Source of the DNA: CADDZO01 sp035294145
GTDB lineage: Bacteria; Chloroflexota; Dormibacteria; Dormibacterales; Dormibacteraceae
Direction: 5' to 3'
Length of the DNA: 51,169 nt
Assembly: GCA_035294145.1 (NCBI GenBank)
Contig: DATGLL010000297.1
Span: 1 to 51,169, forward strand
How positions within the stretch are numbered: the first letter of the stretch is position 1; each line of letters opens with the position of its first letter. The notes under the pieces are model-generated. The model saw only the letters and a program-made list of their open reading frames with translations. It had not been told where the DNA came from and did not search any database. Position numbers and translations under genes: made by a program. Below, one piece after another: positions 41,540 through 49,320 of this stretch.

Positions 41540-41748
41540 CGATGGTGCCCCTTCGCTCCTCATGGGATGCTCGCGATGCGCTGCCGACGGCCCCCCTCCG
41601 GGGCGTCGCTGCCAAGGCGATTGTGACAGCGCGTCACCTCTTCGACCGATCCATCTTTCGTGACCTGCCCTCGGCACGGGCGTGGCGGCCCGGTCGGTGG
41701 GGCTGGCCTGTCCCGCTCCAACCCCCGGCTCCATGATTGGGGATGACG

Positions 41749-42210
41749 ATGGCGCATGTCGAGCTGATCGCGGGGGGGCCGCCGCCGGGGGTGACCTTCC
41801 GGGAGCACACCGCGGACGTGATCCTCGAGGCGACCGGCCCGACCTTGGAGAGCTGCCTGGCCCGTGCGGGCGCGGGTCTCTTCGCCGTATTCGCCCCCCC
41901 GCCGACCGGCGAGCCTCTCTCCACCCAGGAGATCCGGGTCGAGGCCCCGTCCGTGGAGGAGCTGTTGGTCGCCTGGCTGGAGGAGCTGCTGTACCGCAGC
42001 GAGGTTGGGGGCATGGTCTTCTCACGTTTCGAGGTCGAGGTCGGCCCCGGGGCCGGCCCGACCCTGGCCTTGGTCGGCAGGGTGGGAGGCCGACGGCTTC
42101 GGCCCGAGGACGAGCTCGTCGGCCCTGCGGTGAAGGCGGTGACCCGTCACGAGCTCCGGCTGGGGCCGGGTGGGGAGGGATGGCTGGCCCATGTCGTGCT
42201 CGACGTGTGA
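41749..42210 (+). CDS. Archease family protein
   Basis: 153 aa. The archease pattern is clear: TFREHTADVILEATGPTLESCLARAGAGLFAVF with the metal-ligand His-x-x-Asp, EELLVAWLEELLYRSEVGGMVFSRFEV, and the C-terminal KAVTRHELRL. Archease activates the RNA ligase RtcB during RNA repair or tRNA ligation and is usually next to rtcB, which is not seen here. ATG 41749 chosen because GGGG (41739-41742) is 6 nt upstream; ATG 41743 or TTG 41737 are alternatives. Confidence 0.85.
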   Translation: MAHVELIAGGPPPGVTFREHTADVILEATGPTLESCLARAGAGLFAVFAPPPTGEPLSTQEIRVEAPSVEELLVAWLEELLYRSEVGGMVFSRFEVEVGPGAGPTLALVGRVGGRRLRPEDELVGPAVKAVTRHELRLGPGGEGWLAHVVLDV

Positions 42211-42393
42211 GACCCTGGCGTGACCTGACCGGGTGACCGGCGACGCCGGCGCTGGTCGGTCGCTGGCCGGCGTGGATACGATGGATCGAGGCCGGCGTCG
42301 TCGAGCCGGCAGGCTGGAGATGTCGCTCATGGAGCCGAAGAAGTCCTTCCCGGAGTCAGCCCCCCTCTGGCGTGGTCGGCCTTGGGGACGGCC

Positions 42394-43158
42394 GTGATCG
42401 AGCTCTCCCGCCGCGACGGCTGCGCGCTGCTGACGCTCAACCGCCCCCAGGTGATGAACGCCCTCACCTTCGCCATGCTCGACGAGCTTGAGGGCCACCT
42501 CGAGGAGGTGGTGCACATGGGGGTTCGGGCGGTGATCGTGACCGGGGCGGGCGACCGTGCGTTCTGCGCCGGGGCTGACATCGACGAGTACCGCAGCCGC
42601 TCGCCGATCGAGAACAAGCGCCGGATGCAGCGGGGACAGGCCCTCTTCCAACGCCTGGAGGACCTGCCCCTGTTGAGCGTGGCCGCCATCAACGGCTATG
42701 CGCTCGGGGGCGGGCTTGAGCTGGCTCTCGCCTGCACCTTCCGGGTGGCGGCGCGGGGAGCCAGGCTGGGCTGCCCCGAGATCAAGCTGGGGCTGATCCC
42801 CGGCTACGGGGCCACCCAGCGCCTACCCCGCCTGATCGGGCCCGCCCGGGCACGGCAGCTGATCTTGACCGGCCAGATGATCGATGCCGACCGGGCGGAG
42901 GCGATCGGGCTCGTGGACCGGGTCGTGGAGGGGGACGTGGTGGAGGCGGCGCTCTCATTCGCGGCCGAGTTCACCTGCCACAGCCTGCCCGTCCTCACCC
43001 TGGCCCGGGAGGCCATCCGGCGGGCGGACCGAGTGCCCTTCGCCGACGGGCTGGCGGCGGAGGCCGAGCTCGGCGCTATCGCCTACGCGCTGGAGGACTC
43101 AGCTGAGGGGATCGCCGCCTTCAAGGAGAAGCGGGCCCCGCGGTTCCGCGACCGTTGA
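42394..43158 (+). CDS. Enoyl-CoA hydratase/isomerase family protein
   Basis: 254 aa crotonase. Oxyanion-hole segments CAGADIDEY and INGYALGGGLELALAC, with both hydratase acids present: Glu109 (GGGLEL) and Glu129 (LGCPEIKLGLIPGYGATQRLPRLIG, in part). So true enoyl-CoA hydratase activity is plausible, in fatty-acid or phenylacetate-type beta-oxidation. GTG 42394 (MIELSRRDG) is preferred over TTG 42382 because GGGA lies 5 nt before it and it fits the usual family N-terminus. The last bases face the convergent receiver gene. Confidence 0.88.
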   Translation: MIELSRRDGCALLTLNRPQVMNALTFAMLDELEGHLEEVVHMGVRAVIVTGAGDRAFCAGADIDEYRSRSPIENKRRMQRGQALFQRLEDLPLLSVAAINGYALGGGLELALACTFRVAARGARLGCPEIKLGLIPGYGATQRLPRLIGPARARQLILTGQMIDADRAEAIGLVDRVVEGDVVEAALSFAAEFTCHSLPVLTLAREAIRRADRVPFADGLAAEAELGAIAYALEDSAEGIAAFKEKRAPRFRDR

Positions 43159-43164
43159 CCCCGC

Positions 43165-43659
43165 TCAACGCCCTCGCCCGCAGCGATAGCCGCCTCGGGC
43201 CGGGATCCGATGCCGGAGCCAGGAGATGGGCGGGGGGGCGCCGTGGATCTGGGCTGGGCGCCGACGGAGCACCTGCTCGCCTGGGCGGAGGCCACCAACC
43301 TCGCGCGCCAGGTCCTCGGTCGACCGGTCCGTGACCAGAACCGTAGGAACGCCGGCCGTGGCCGGGTCGGTGCGGAGGGTGAGCAGCACCAGGGCGGGAA
43401 CCGCCCAGTCGCCCAGGCACACGAAGATGATGTCCGGGTCGATGATGGCGGCCATCTCCAAGGCGTGCTCGAGGCCGAGGGCCGTGGCCACCGCGTAGCC
43501 GTCGAGCTGCAGCTTGCGGTAGAACCGGACGCCTTGCACGGCGTCCCCGGCCACCAGCAGCGCCACCAGCCGCTCGGCGGTCGCTGCCTCTGCCTGGTGG
43601 GTCGCCACCAACCCTCCTCCCCGTCCATCCCTCCCCTCACGCCATGTCGTGCTGCGCAT
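43165..43659 (-). CDS. Atypical receiver-like protein lacking the phosphorylation Asp
   Basis: 164 aa. The stretch LVALLVAGDAVQGVRFYRKLQLDGYAVATALGLEHALEM (in part) through PDIIFVCLGDWAVPALVLLTL follows the receiver fold and aligns with the CheY-like protein at 41.1 kb, but the acidic pair reads AGD and the phospho-acceptor position is Cys81 (FVCLGD in place of FLDIRL). It is thus a pseudo-receiver, unable to be phosphorylated in the usual way. AGGAGG lies 8 nt before the ATG, so it is well translated. Its tail is Arg/Pro-rich. It diverges from the OmpR-type regulator 248 bp away. Confidence 0.72.
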   Translation of the reverse strand: MRSTTWREGRDGRGGGLVATHQAEAATAERLVALLVAGDAVQGVRFYRKLQLDGYAVATALGLEHALEMAAIIDPDIIFVCLGDWAVPALVLLTLRTDPATAGVPTVLVTDRSTEDLAREVGGLRPGEQVLRRRPAQIHGAPPPISWLRHRIPARGGYRCGRGR

Positions 43660-43754
43660 GTCGATCGCCTCCTGTCACGCCGGACCACCTGGCTTCGGAT
43701 CGGTGCTGAGCCGGTCCAAGGGGCAGCATCTACCGCCAAGTTGAACCGATCAGG

Positions 43755-43792
43755 CTTAAAGTGGCCTTAAGGGAACCTTCGGGGCTCCTGAG
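43755..43792. promoter_or_regulatory. Array of four 11-bp direct repeats, site 1
   Basis: CTTAA (43755), CTTAA (43766), CTTCG (43777) and CTGAG (43788), each 11 bp apart, the spacing typical of OmpR/PhoB-family boxes. It lies between the pseudo-receiver and the OmpR-type regulator; which one it controls is unclear. Confidence 0.5.
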
Positions 43793-43866
43793 AAAGGGCG
43801 GTGGGGCCCGGCCCGAGGAGACCCCGTCGGCGCTCCCTCCCTGCCTCCCGGGTCCCTCCCCCTCGC

Positions 43867-43898
43867 CTAAGACCTCTCTAAGGTAGGGGCCGTATCCT
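43867..43898 (+). promoter_or_regulatory. Two 11-bp repeats and -10 box of the regulator gene, site 2
   Basis: CTAAG at 43867 and again at 43878 (11 bp apart). Ten bases after the second repeat is TATCCT (43893-43898), a -10-like box ending 8 nt before the TTG start. Such placement resembles PhoB-type activation with the boxes replacing the -35 element. Confidence 0.55.
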
Positions 43899-43906
43899 GT
43901 CGAGCG

Positions 43907-44575
43907 TTGGAGATCCTGGTCGTCGACGACGATCCTTCGTTGCGCGCGGCCCTCGACCGAGCGCTTCGCTTGGAGGGGTACGACGTCACCTTTGCCCACG
44001 ACGGTCGGCAGGCGTTGCAGATGATGCTGGGTGGCCGTCACGATGCCGTGGTCCTCGACCTTGGGCTGCCGCTGATGGACGGGGTTGAGGTCTGCCGCCG
44101 GGTGCGGGAGATGGGGAACCGTACCCCGGTCCTGATCCTCACCGCCCGGGACGCGGTCAGCGACCGGGTGGAGGGGCTCGACGCCGGGGCCGACGACTAC
44201 CTGGTCAAGCCCTTCGCCCTCGACGAGCTCCTCGCCCGTATCCGGGCGCTCCTGCGGCGTACCACCGCCCAGCCCCAAGAGAGCCTGCTCCGGTACGCCG
44301 ACGTCGTCATGGACCTGCGCACGATGGAGGTGCGCCGGGGTGAGCGTCAGATGGAGCTCACCCGTACCGAGTTCCGGTTGCTTGAGCTCTTCCTCCGCCA
44401 TCCGCGAGTGGTCCTCACCCGCTCGCAGATCTTCGAGCAGGTCTGGGGCTATGACTTCGGCGCGAGCTCGAACGCCCTGGAGGTCTACATCTCCTACCTG
44501 CGCCGCAAGCTGGAGGCGGATGGCGAGCCCAGACTCATCCACACCATGCGGGGTGTCGGTTACACACTTCGTTAA
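43907..44575 (+). CDS. OmpR/PhoB-family response regulator (MprA-like)
   Basis: 222 aa. Receiver domain (1-115) with Asp7/Asp8, phospho-acceptor Asp51 (VVLDLGLPLMDG), Thr79 and Lys101 (YLVKPF), followed by the winged-helix output domain (LTRTEFRLLELFLRHP, then SSNALEVYISYLRRKLEADG and the closing RGVGYTLR). It binds 11-bp direct repeats, and such arrays flank it. Start is TTG, with MEILVVDDD in the normal position and no Shine-Dalgarno sequence. The kinase gene starts within its last 23 bp. Confidence 0.9.
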   Translation: MEILVVDDDPSLRAALDRALRLEGYDVTFAHDGRQALQMMLGGRHDAVVLDLGLPLMDGVEVCRRVREMGNRTPVLILTARDAVSDRVEGLDAGADDYLVKPFALDELLARIRALLRRTTAQPQESLLRYADVVMDLRTMEVRRGERQMELTRTEFRLLELFLRHPRVVLTRSQIFEQVWGYDFGASSNALEVYISYLRRKLEADGEPRLIHTMRGVGYTLR

Positions 44576-45977
44576 CCTGAGCTTCCAGGCTCGTCTCACC
44601 TTGCTGGCCGCGGCCGCGGTGGCCATGGCCATCATCGGCCCCGGGCTCGTGATCTACTACCTGATCGAGTCCTTTCTGGTCAGCGGGCTGGACAGCAACC
44701 TCCAGGCGCTCGCCTCCCGCTACCACGTGGTAGGGGTCTCCCCGAACGCGACCTACGTCCAGGTGGACCTCGGGCCGGTCTCCCCGCTCAGCCCCTCCGG
44801 CTACGTGCAGTTCGTCGACGCCCAGGGGCAGGTGCTGCACCTCTCCGACATCCGCCAGCGTGACGACTTCCTGATGCTCTCGACCACCCCCCTCGACGTC
44901 CGGGTGGCCAACGGCCAAGCCCCCGGCTACTTCCGGGACGCCTACGTCTCCGACGCCCGCGACCACACGCGCACGCACGTCCGGGTCTTCACCAGCTCAG
45001 CTGGGGATGGGCTGGCCATCCAGGTGGCTGAGCCGCGTGCCGACATCGACAGCACCCTCGGCTACCTGCGCGTGGTGCTGACGTTCATCGCCGCCTGTGG
45101 GGTCGTGCTCGCCCTCATCCTGGGCCGCCTGCTGGCGCAGGCGGCGTTGGGGCCCATCCAGCGCCTGCGAGGGGCTGTGGACCATGTCACCCAGACCGGG
45201 GACATGAGCCAGCGGGTGCCGGTCAGCGGGAAGGACGAGCTAAGCCGGCTGGCCTCGCACTTCAACCACATGCTGGCCGCCCTCGACCGCTCGCTCTCCA
45301 GCCAGCGCCAGCTGGTGGCCGATGCCTCCCACGAGCTTCGCACCCCGCTGGCGAGCGTGCGCACCAACGTCGAGGTCCTCAAGCGTTCCCCCGACCTGCC
45401 TCCGCAGGATCGCGAGCGGCTGCTGGACGACGTGCTGGCCCAGGTCCAGCAGCTGAGCCAGCTGGTGCAGGACCTGATCGACCTTGCCCGCGGCGATCAG
45501 GTGCCGATGGTGTTCGAGGAGGTGCGGCTGGACTGGGTGGCGGCCGCGGCGATCGAGCGCGCGGCGAGGAACTGGCCGAAGGTGCGCTTCGAGCCGGACC
45601 TGCGCGAGACGGTGGTGTTCGGCGACGCCCACCGCCTGGAACGGGCGATCTCGAACCTGCTGGACAACGCCGGGAAGTGGAGCCCGACCGATGGGGTGGT
45701 CGAGGTCCGGGTGGGGGATCACGAGCTCACGGTTCGCGACCATGGCCCGGGCATCGCGCCCGAGGACCTCCCCCATGTCTTCGACCGCTTCTGGCGGGCC
45801 CCGGCAGCTCGCAGCTTGCCTGGCTCGGGCCTCGGCCTCGCCATCGTGCGCCAGGTGGCGGAGGCGCATGGCGCCACCGTCACCGCTGAGCTGCCGCCGG
45901 ACGGCGGCACCCTCATGCGCCTGCGCTTCGTGCCCTCGGTGGCGCGGGCGGCCACGCCGCAGCGCCGAGCCTCCTGA
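44553..45977 (+). CDS. Membrane sensor histidine kinase (MprB-like)
   Basis: 474 aa. Two membrane helices (about residues 15-40, LTLLAAAAVAMAIIGPGLVIYY, and about 170-190, VVLTFIAACGVVLALILG) bracket an extracytoplasmic sensor of about 130 residues. HAMP (LGPIQRLRGAVDHV), HisKA with His260 (ADASHELRTPLASVRTN), and HATPase_c (NLLDNAGKW, VRDHGPGIAPEDL, GSGLGLAIVRQV) follow. It partners the preceding regulator. GTG at 44553 overlaps the regulator gene. The 3' flank carries the second repeat array, so the next genes are probably regulon members. Confidence 0.9.
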   Translation: MSVTHFVNLSFQARLTLLAAAAVAMAIIGPGLVIYYLIESFLVSGLDSNLQALASRYHVVGVSPNATYVQVDLGPVSPLSPSGYVQFVDAQGQVLHLSDIRQRDDFLMLSTTPLDVRVANGQAPGYFRDAYVSDARDHTRTHVRVFTSSAGDGLAIQVAEPRADIDSTLGYLRVVLTFIAACGVVLALILGRLLAQAALGPIQRLRGAVDHVTQTGDMSQRVPVSGKDELSRLASHFNHMLAALDRSLSSQRQLVADASHELRTPLASVRTNVEVLKRSPDLPPQDRERLLDDVLAQVQQLSQLVQDLIDLARGDQVPMVFEEVRLDWVAAAAIERAARNWPKVRFEPDLRETVVFGDAHRLERAISNLLDNAGKWSPTDGVVEVRVGDHELTVRDHGPGIAPEDLPHVFDRFWRAPAARSLPGSGLGLAIVRQVAEAHGATVTAELPPDGGTLMRLRFVPSVARAATPQRRAS

Positions 45978-46366
45978 GCGGGCGCCTGGGAGGCTCTCGG
46001 GGCCTGGCCACCTGCGGGGCCAAACTTAGGCTTCTCTAAGCCTTCCGTAAGGCTCCTCCAAGGCGGTTGCGGTGCAATGGGGGAGCCGCGGCCACGCGGA
46101 GCCGAACATCCAGACGGAGGATGCATGTCGCAGGAGGTGCAGCAGGTGATGGGCCGATCCGGGTCCGCCGGCCGCGGCTTCGCCGCCCGGTGGGGGCAGG
46201 GGTTCGGGCGTTCGCCGCTGGCGGTCCCTCCCGCCCGGCCCGGACGGCGGGGCCGCGGCCTCCGGCTGCCAACCATGGAAACCTCAACACTCCCCCTCTC
46301 GCATGCCGCCGCCGTGGCCGGCTTCGACGCCGGCCCGGCGGCCCCCCCTTGGGGAGGGAGGCTCGC
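45978..46366. other. 389-bp region between the kinase and GNAT genes
   Basis: Holds the four-repeat array at 46025-46062, a -10-like box, and a possible small ORF (46125-46370) that overlaps the GNAT start. Confidence 0.5.
46025..46078 (+). promoter_or_regulatory. Array of four 11-bp direct repeats with -10, site 3
   Basis: CTTAG (46025), CTAAG (46036), GTAAG (46047) and CCAAG (46058), each 11 bp apart, with pyrimidine-rich spacers of similar sequence. TGCAAT (46073-46078) begins 10 nt after the last repeat, the same distance as at site 2. Confidence 0.6.
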
Positions 46367-46370
46367 ATGA
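46125..46370 (+). CDS. Possible small protein in the two-component regulon
   Basis: 81 codons beginning MSQEVQQVMGRSG. GGAGG lies 4 nt before the ATG, the repeat array and -10 box are upstream, and its TGA overlaps the GNAT ATG (ATGA). The translation is Gly/Arg/Pro-rich with no known domain, so it could equally be a leader that is not conserved. Confidence 0.3.
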   Translation: MSQEVQQVMGRSGSAGRGFAARWGQGFGRSPLAVPPARPGRRGRGLRLPTMETSTLPLSHAAAVAGFDAGPAAPPWGGRLA

Positions 46371-46894
46371 GCCCGGCGTCGTGGGCCACGGTCCGGGTGG
46401 CGACCCTCGCCGATGTGGCCGAGGTGGCCCGCCTGGCCGCCCGGGGGCTCGGCGAGCGCCTCCAGGGAGAGCCCGCCCTGTCGGCGCCGGAGATCGCGGT
46501 GCGGTTGCTTGAGGACCTCGAGACCGGCGACCAGCTCTACGTCGGCGAGCGCCAGGGTCGTGTGGTCGGCTTCGCCCAGGCCAGCGAGCTGATGGTGGCC
46601 GAGGGGGGGCATGTGGTCGACCTGCTGCGCATCTACGTGGCCCCCGAGCATCGCCGTCAAGGCCTGGGCGGGGCTCTGGTACGTGCCCTCCTCCACAGCT
46701 TTCGTCCCCCGGTCCGGCCGGTGCTGCGGGCCTGGGCGCCCTACAACTCCCCGATCGAGCGCTTCTTCCAGGCCACCGGGGCGCGGCCCCTGCGTCAGCG
46801 TTGGAAGGTGGTCGGGGAGGTCGCGCTTCGAGGGATGGTCTACGCCTGGAGCCGGTCCGAGCCGGCTCGTGCCGGCGAGCGTCTGGCCCGCTGA
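46367..46894 (+). CDS. GNAT-family N-acetyltransferase
   Basis: 175 aa. GNAT fold: VRVATLADVAEVARLAARGLGE at the start, GRVVGFAQASELMV, then the acetyl-CoA loop DLLRIYVAPEHRRQGLGGALVRALLHS (in part) with the R/Q-x-x-G-x-G/A signature (RRQGLGGA), and NSPIERFFQATGARPLRQ. It acetylates an amine of unknown identity. ATG 46367 has GGAGG 7 nt upstream. It probably belongs to the transcript started at the four-repeat array. Confidence 0.85.
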   Translation: MSPASWATVRVATLADVAEVARLAARGLGERLQGEPALSAPEIAVRLLEDLETGDQLYVGERQGRVVGFAQASELMVAEGGHVVDLLRIYVAPEHRRQGLGGALVRALLHSFRPPVRPVLRAWAPYNSPIERFFQATGARPLRQRWKVVGEVALRGMVYAWSRSEPARAGERLAR

Positions 46895-46935
46895 CCGGCG
46901 ATGCCATCCCGGGCCTGCCGGCGACGGCCGGGGGG

Positions 46936-47673
46936 CTAGGGCTGGAAACGCTCACGGACGACCTCGGCAATGGCCGCGGCCAGCCCGTCCAGGAGCACCT
47001 GGCCCAGCTCCGCCGAGGCGCCGGCGGGATCGCCGAGGACGCCGTTGGGGGCGAGCGCGCGCACGCCGGCCGTGGTGAGCACATCCCAGGCGCGGGCGTC
47101 GAGCTGGCCCAGGTAGCCGGCGGAGGTGACCGGCCGCACCGCCTCGGGGAGGATGGCCAGCAGCATCGAGGTCTCGTCGCGCCCGGCGTGCGCGTCGCCG
47201 GCGCCGACGGGGAGGGTGGGGAGGTCGAGGAGAATGGTCGTGCCTGGCTGGACGGCAGCGCGGGCCAGCTCGAGCGCCCTCCGGTTCCCGCCGTGGGCCG
47301 AGAACACCGCCACTCGCTGGAAGCCCCGATCCCGGAGCCAGGCGCACAGGTCGATGACCACCGCGGCCACGATCTCGTGGCTCAGGCTCAGGGTTCCCGG
47401 GAACCCGCGGTGCTCCGCCGAGGCGCCCACGGGCAGGACCGGAGCTGCGAAGGCCCGCCCCAGGCGTCGGGCGGCTCTGACCGCGAGCTCGGCCCCGATC
47501 AGGGAGTCGGTGTCGAGGGGCAGGTGGGGGCCGTGCTGCTCGGTGGCGCCCAGCGGCACCAGCACCGTGTCCCATCCCGCTGCGAGCCGTTGCTCGACCT
47601 CTGGCCAGGTCAACCGTTGGAGGCGGACCTCGACCTCGCTGGGCAGGGGAGAGGGCTGGCGTCCCGACTGCAC
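46936..47673 (-). CDS. Creatininase-family amidohydrolase
   Basis: 245 aa. Metal-site motifs: VLVPLGATEQHGPHLPLDTDSL, VLPVGASAEHRGFPGTLSL, VAVFSAHGGNRRALELA, and GDAHAGRDETSML. The family includes creatininase, MftE of mycofactocin maturation and FAPy deformylase; motifs fit MftE and creatininase equally and no mycofactocin genes are nearby, so the function is open. GTG start 5 nt after the stop of the GH88-like gene, so the two are probably co-transcribed. Confidence 0.85.
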   Translation of the reverse strand: MQSGRQPSPLPSEVEVRLQRLTWPEVEQRLAAGWDTVLVPLGATEQHGPHLPLDTDSLIGAELAVRAARRLGRAFAAPVLPVGASAEHRGFPGTLSLSHEIVAAVVIDLCAWLRDRGFQRVAVFSAHGGNRRALELARAAVQPGTTILLDLPTLPVGAGDAHAGRDETSMLLAILPEAVRPVTSAGYLGQLDARAWDVLTTAGVRALAPNGVLGDPAGASAELGQVLLDGLAAAIAEVVRERFQP

Positions 47674-47678
47674 CCTGG

Positions 47679-48815
47679 CTAGACCAGGACCGGATCCAGG
47701 TGCTCCTCGAGCGCGCAGAGGGTCTCGAAGAGGTAATAGTCGCCCCAGATCAGCTCGTTCCGGGTGGCCAGGCCCGTCCGTCGGTCGTAGCAGCCGTCGG
47801 TCAGGATGCCCGGCGGCCTCGGGTCCTCCCCGCCGACCGGGGTGAGGTGGCGGTGGAGCAGGGCCTGGATCATGCGTTCCGCTGTCTCCCGGTACCGGGA
47901 GCCTCGGTCCGGCAGTAGCCTGGCCGCCTTAAGCAGCGCCGCGGCGGCGATGGCGGTGGCCGACGTGTCCCGATTGGTGTTCGGGATGCTGGGGTCGTCG
48001 AAGTCCCAGAAGGCGACGCCGTCGGCGGGGAGGTGGTCGACCCACCAGTCGCTCACCCGCATCGTCACCTCCCGGAAGCGTGGTTGCCATCGGGCTGCCT
48101 GGGCGAACCCGGCCATGGCCCAGGCCTGGGCCCTGGCCCAGGTGCTGTCGTCATGGGCTCCGTTGTGGGTGTAGCGGCGCCGCAGCTCCCCGGTCTCCAC
48201 GTCGAAGGACGCCGATTGGTTCACCGAGCCGTCGGCGCGGACGCAGATCTCGGCGTGGCGGTCGGCATGGGCGATGGCCATCTGCTCCAGCCCCGCGTCC
48301 CCGATCTCCCGGCCGGCCCAGATGAGGAGGGGGGTGGTGCCGGGCACGCCGCCGATGCTGGCCTCGTCCCGACCCGCATGGGGCATCGCCCCCGTCTCGT
48401 CGCCGAGGGGGATGAGGCGGGCCCGAGGGTTGTAGAGGCGGGCCAACCCCAGGGCTCCCTCCAGGGCCACCTCGCGGGCGGTGCGATCGCCGTGGAGCAA
48501 GGCCCCGATCGCCGCCCCGTGCCAGAAGAGCAGCCCCCGGTAGACGGTGTCCGAGCCCCGCCGCGGCCGGAGTCGCTCCACCCAGGCGCGGGCCGCTCGG
48601 CGGTAGCGGTCCTCGCCGGTGACCAGGGCGGTCAACCAGAGCATCCCCACCCAGAATCCGCCGCACCAGTCCCCGGCCGGGGAGCGGGCCCAGAGGCCGG
48701 TGTTCTGGTCGGCGTAGTGAGGGAACCCATGCTCGTCGCTGGAGAGCGTGGCCTCGACGCGGGTCACCAGGTGGCCCAGGGCCTCGGCGGCGGAGCGCGA
48801 CTTGAGCCGGGCCAT
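47679..48815 (-). CDS. Glycoside hydrolase family 88-like protein (unsaturated glucuronyl hydrolase type)
   Basis: 378 aa (alpha/alpha)6 barrel. GH88/GH105-like blocks: GDWCGGFWVGMLWLTALVTG, a substrate-side HAGRDEASIGGVP, HNGAHDDSTWARAQAWAMAGFA, WDFDDPSIPNTNRDTSATAIAAAALL and ELIWGDYYLFETL. These enzymes hydrate the enol ether of unsaturated uronic-acid oligosaccharides released by lyases. Start taken at ATG 48815; the 48 codons upstream in frame are Arg/Gly-rich and overlap a likely promoter. No polysaccharide lyase is visible, so the substrate is inferred from the fold only. Confidence 0.8.
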   Translation of the reverse strand: MARLKSRSAAEALGHLVTRVEATLSSDEHGFPHYADQNTGLWARSPAGDWCGGFWVGMLWLTALVTGEDRYRRAARAWVERLRPRRGSDTVYRGLLFWHGAAIGALLHGDRTAREVALEGALGLARLYNPRARLIPLGDETGAMPHAGRDEASIGGVPGTTPLLIWAGREIGDAGLEQMAIAHADRHAEICVRADGSVNQSASFDVETGELRRRYTHNGAHDDSTWARAQAWAMAGFAQAARWQPRFREVTMRVSDWWVDHLPADGVAFWDFDDPSIPNTNRDTSATAIAAAALLKAARLLPDRGSRYRETAERMIQALLHRHLTPVGGEDPRPPGILTDGCYDRRTGLATRNELIWGDYYLFETLCALEEHLDPVLV

Positions 48816-49320
48816 GGTCACCCGGCTCGGGGCTGGGACCAGGGCGCGGCCGTCGCCTCGTCCCCGGCCCTGGGGACGACGGGGCACGCAACGGGCGGCG
48901 TCAACCGTACCCGCGCCCGCTCGGGCCTCGATGCGATCGAGGCGCCCCACGACTGCCACATTGCGGTGATCCGATCGCGGTCCATGCCGAGATCGTCCAT
49001 ACCAATTGCGACCCCTAGCCTACCCGGGTGGGCGGATCGTGGCCCTATGGTAGGGAGACGCTCCCAGATGTCAAGGGATCGTCTTCCTCGGGCCCTCCCC
49101 GCGGCCGTCGCCGGCCGGGGATGGCCCCCCGCCCGTGTCCCCTCTCGCCGGTCGTGGGGGACCGCCTCTCCTGGGGCCCGGTGGGCCGCGGGCGTGCGCC
49201 GCCGCCGGACGGCTGTTACGCTGGCGTTGAGGCCGCCGGGGTGGCCGCCGGCGATGGTCCCGGCTGCCCCCGTGGCAGCCCGTGGGTGCGGACGTGGGGC
49301 AGCTCGTGAGGGAGGCGCTG
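48816..49320. other. 505-bp divergent intergenic region
   Basis: Between the GH88-like and dehydrogenase genes. Contains a direct repeat of the type GTCCATRCC (48980-48988 and 48995-49003, 15 bp apart), which may be an operator for the GH88-like gene, and TACGCT (49214-49219) on the plus strand. No gene seen. Confidence 0.4.

Noticed and set aside
46936..47673. Naming the creatininase-like gene mftE
   Set aside because: Motifs fit, but no mycofactocin biosynthesis genes (mftA-D) are nearby, so only the family is claimed.
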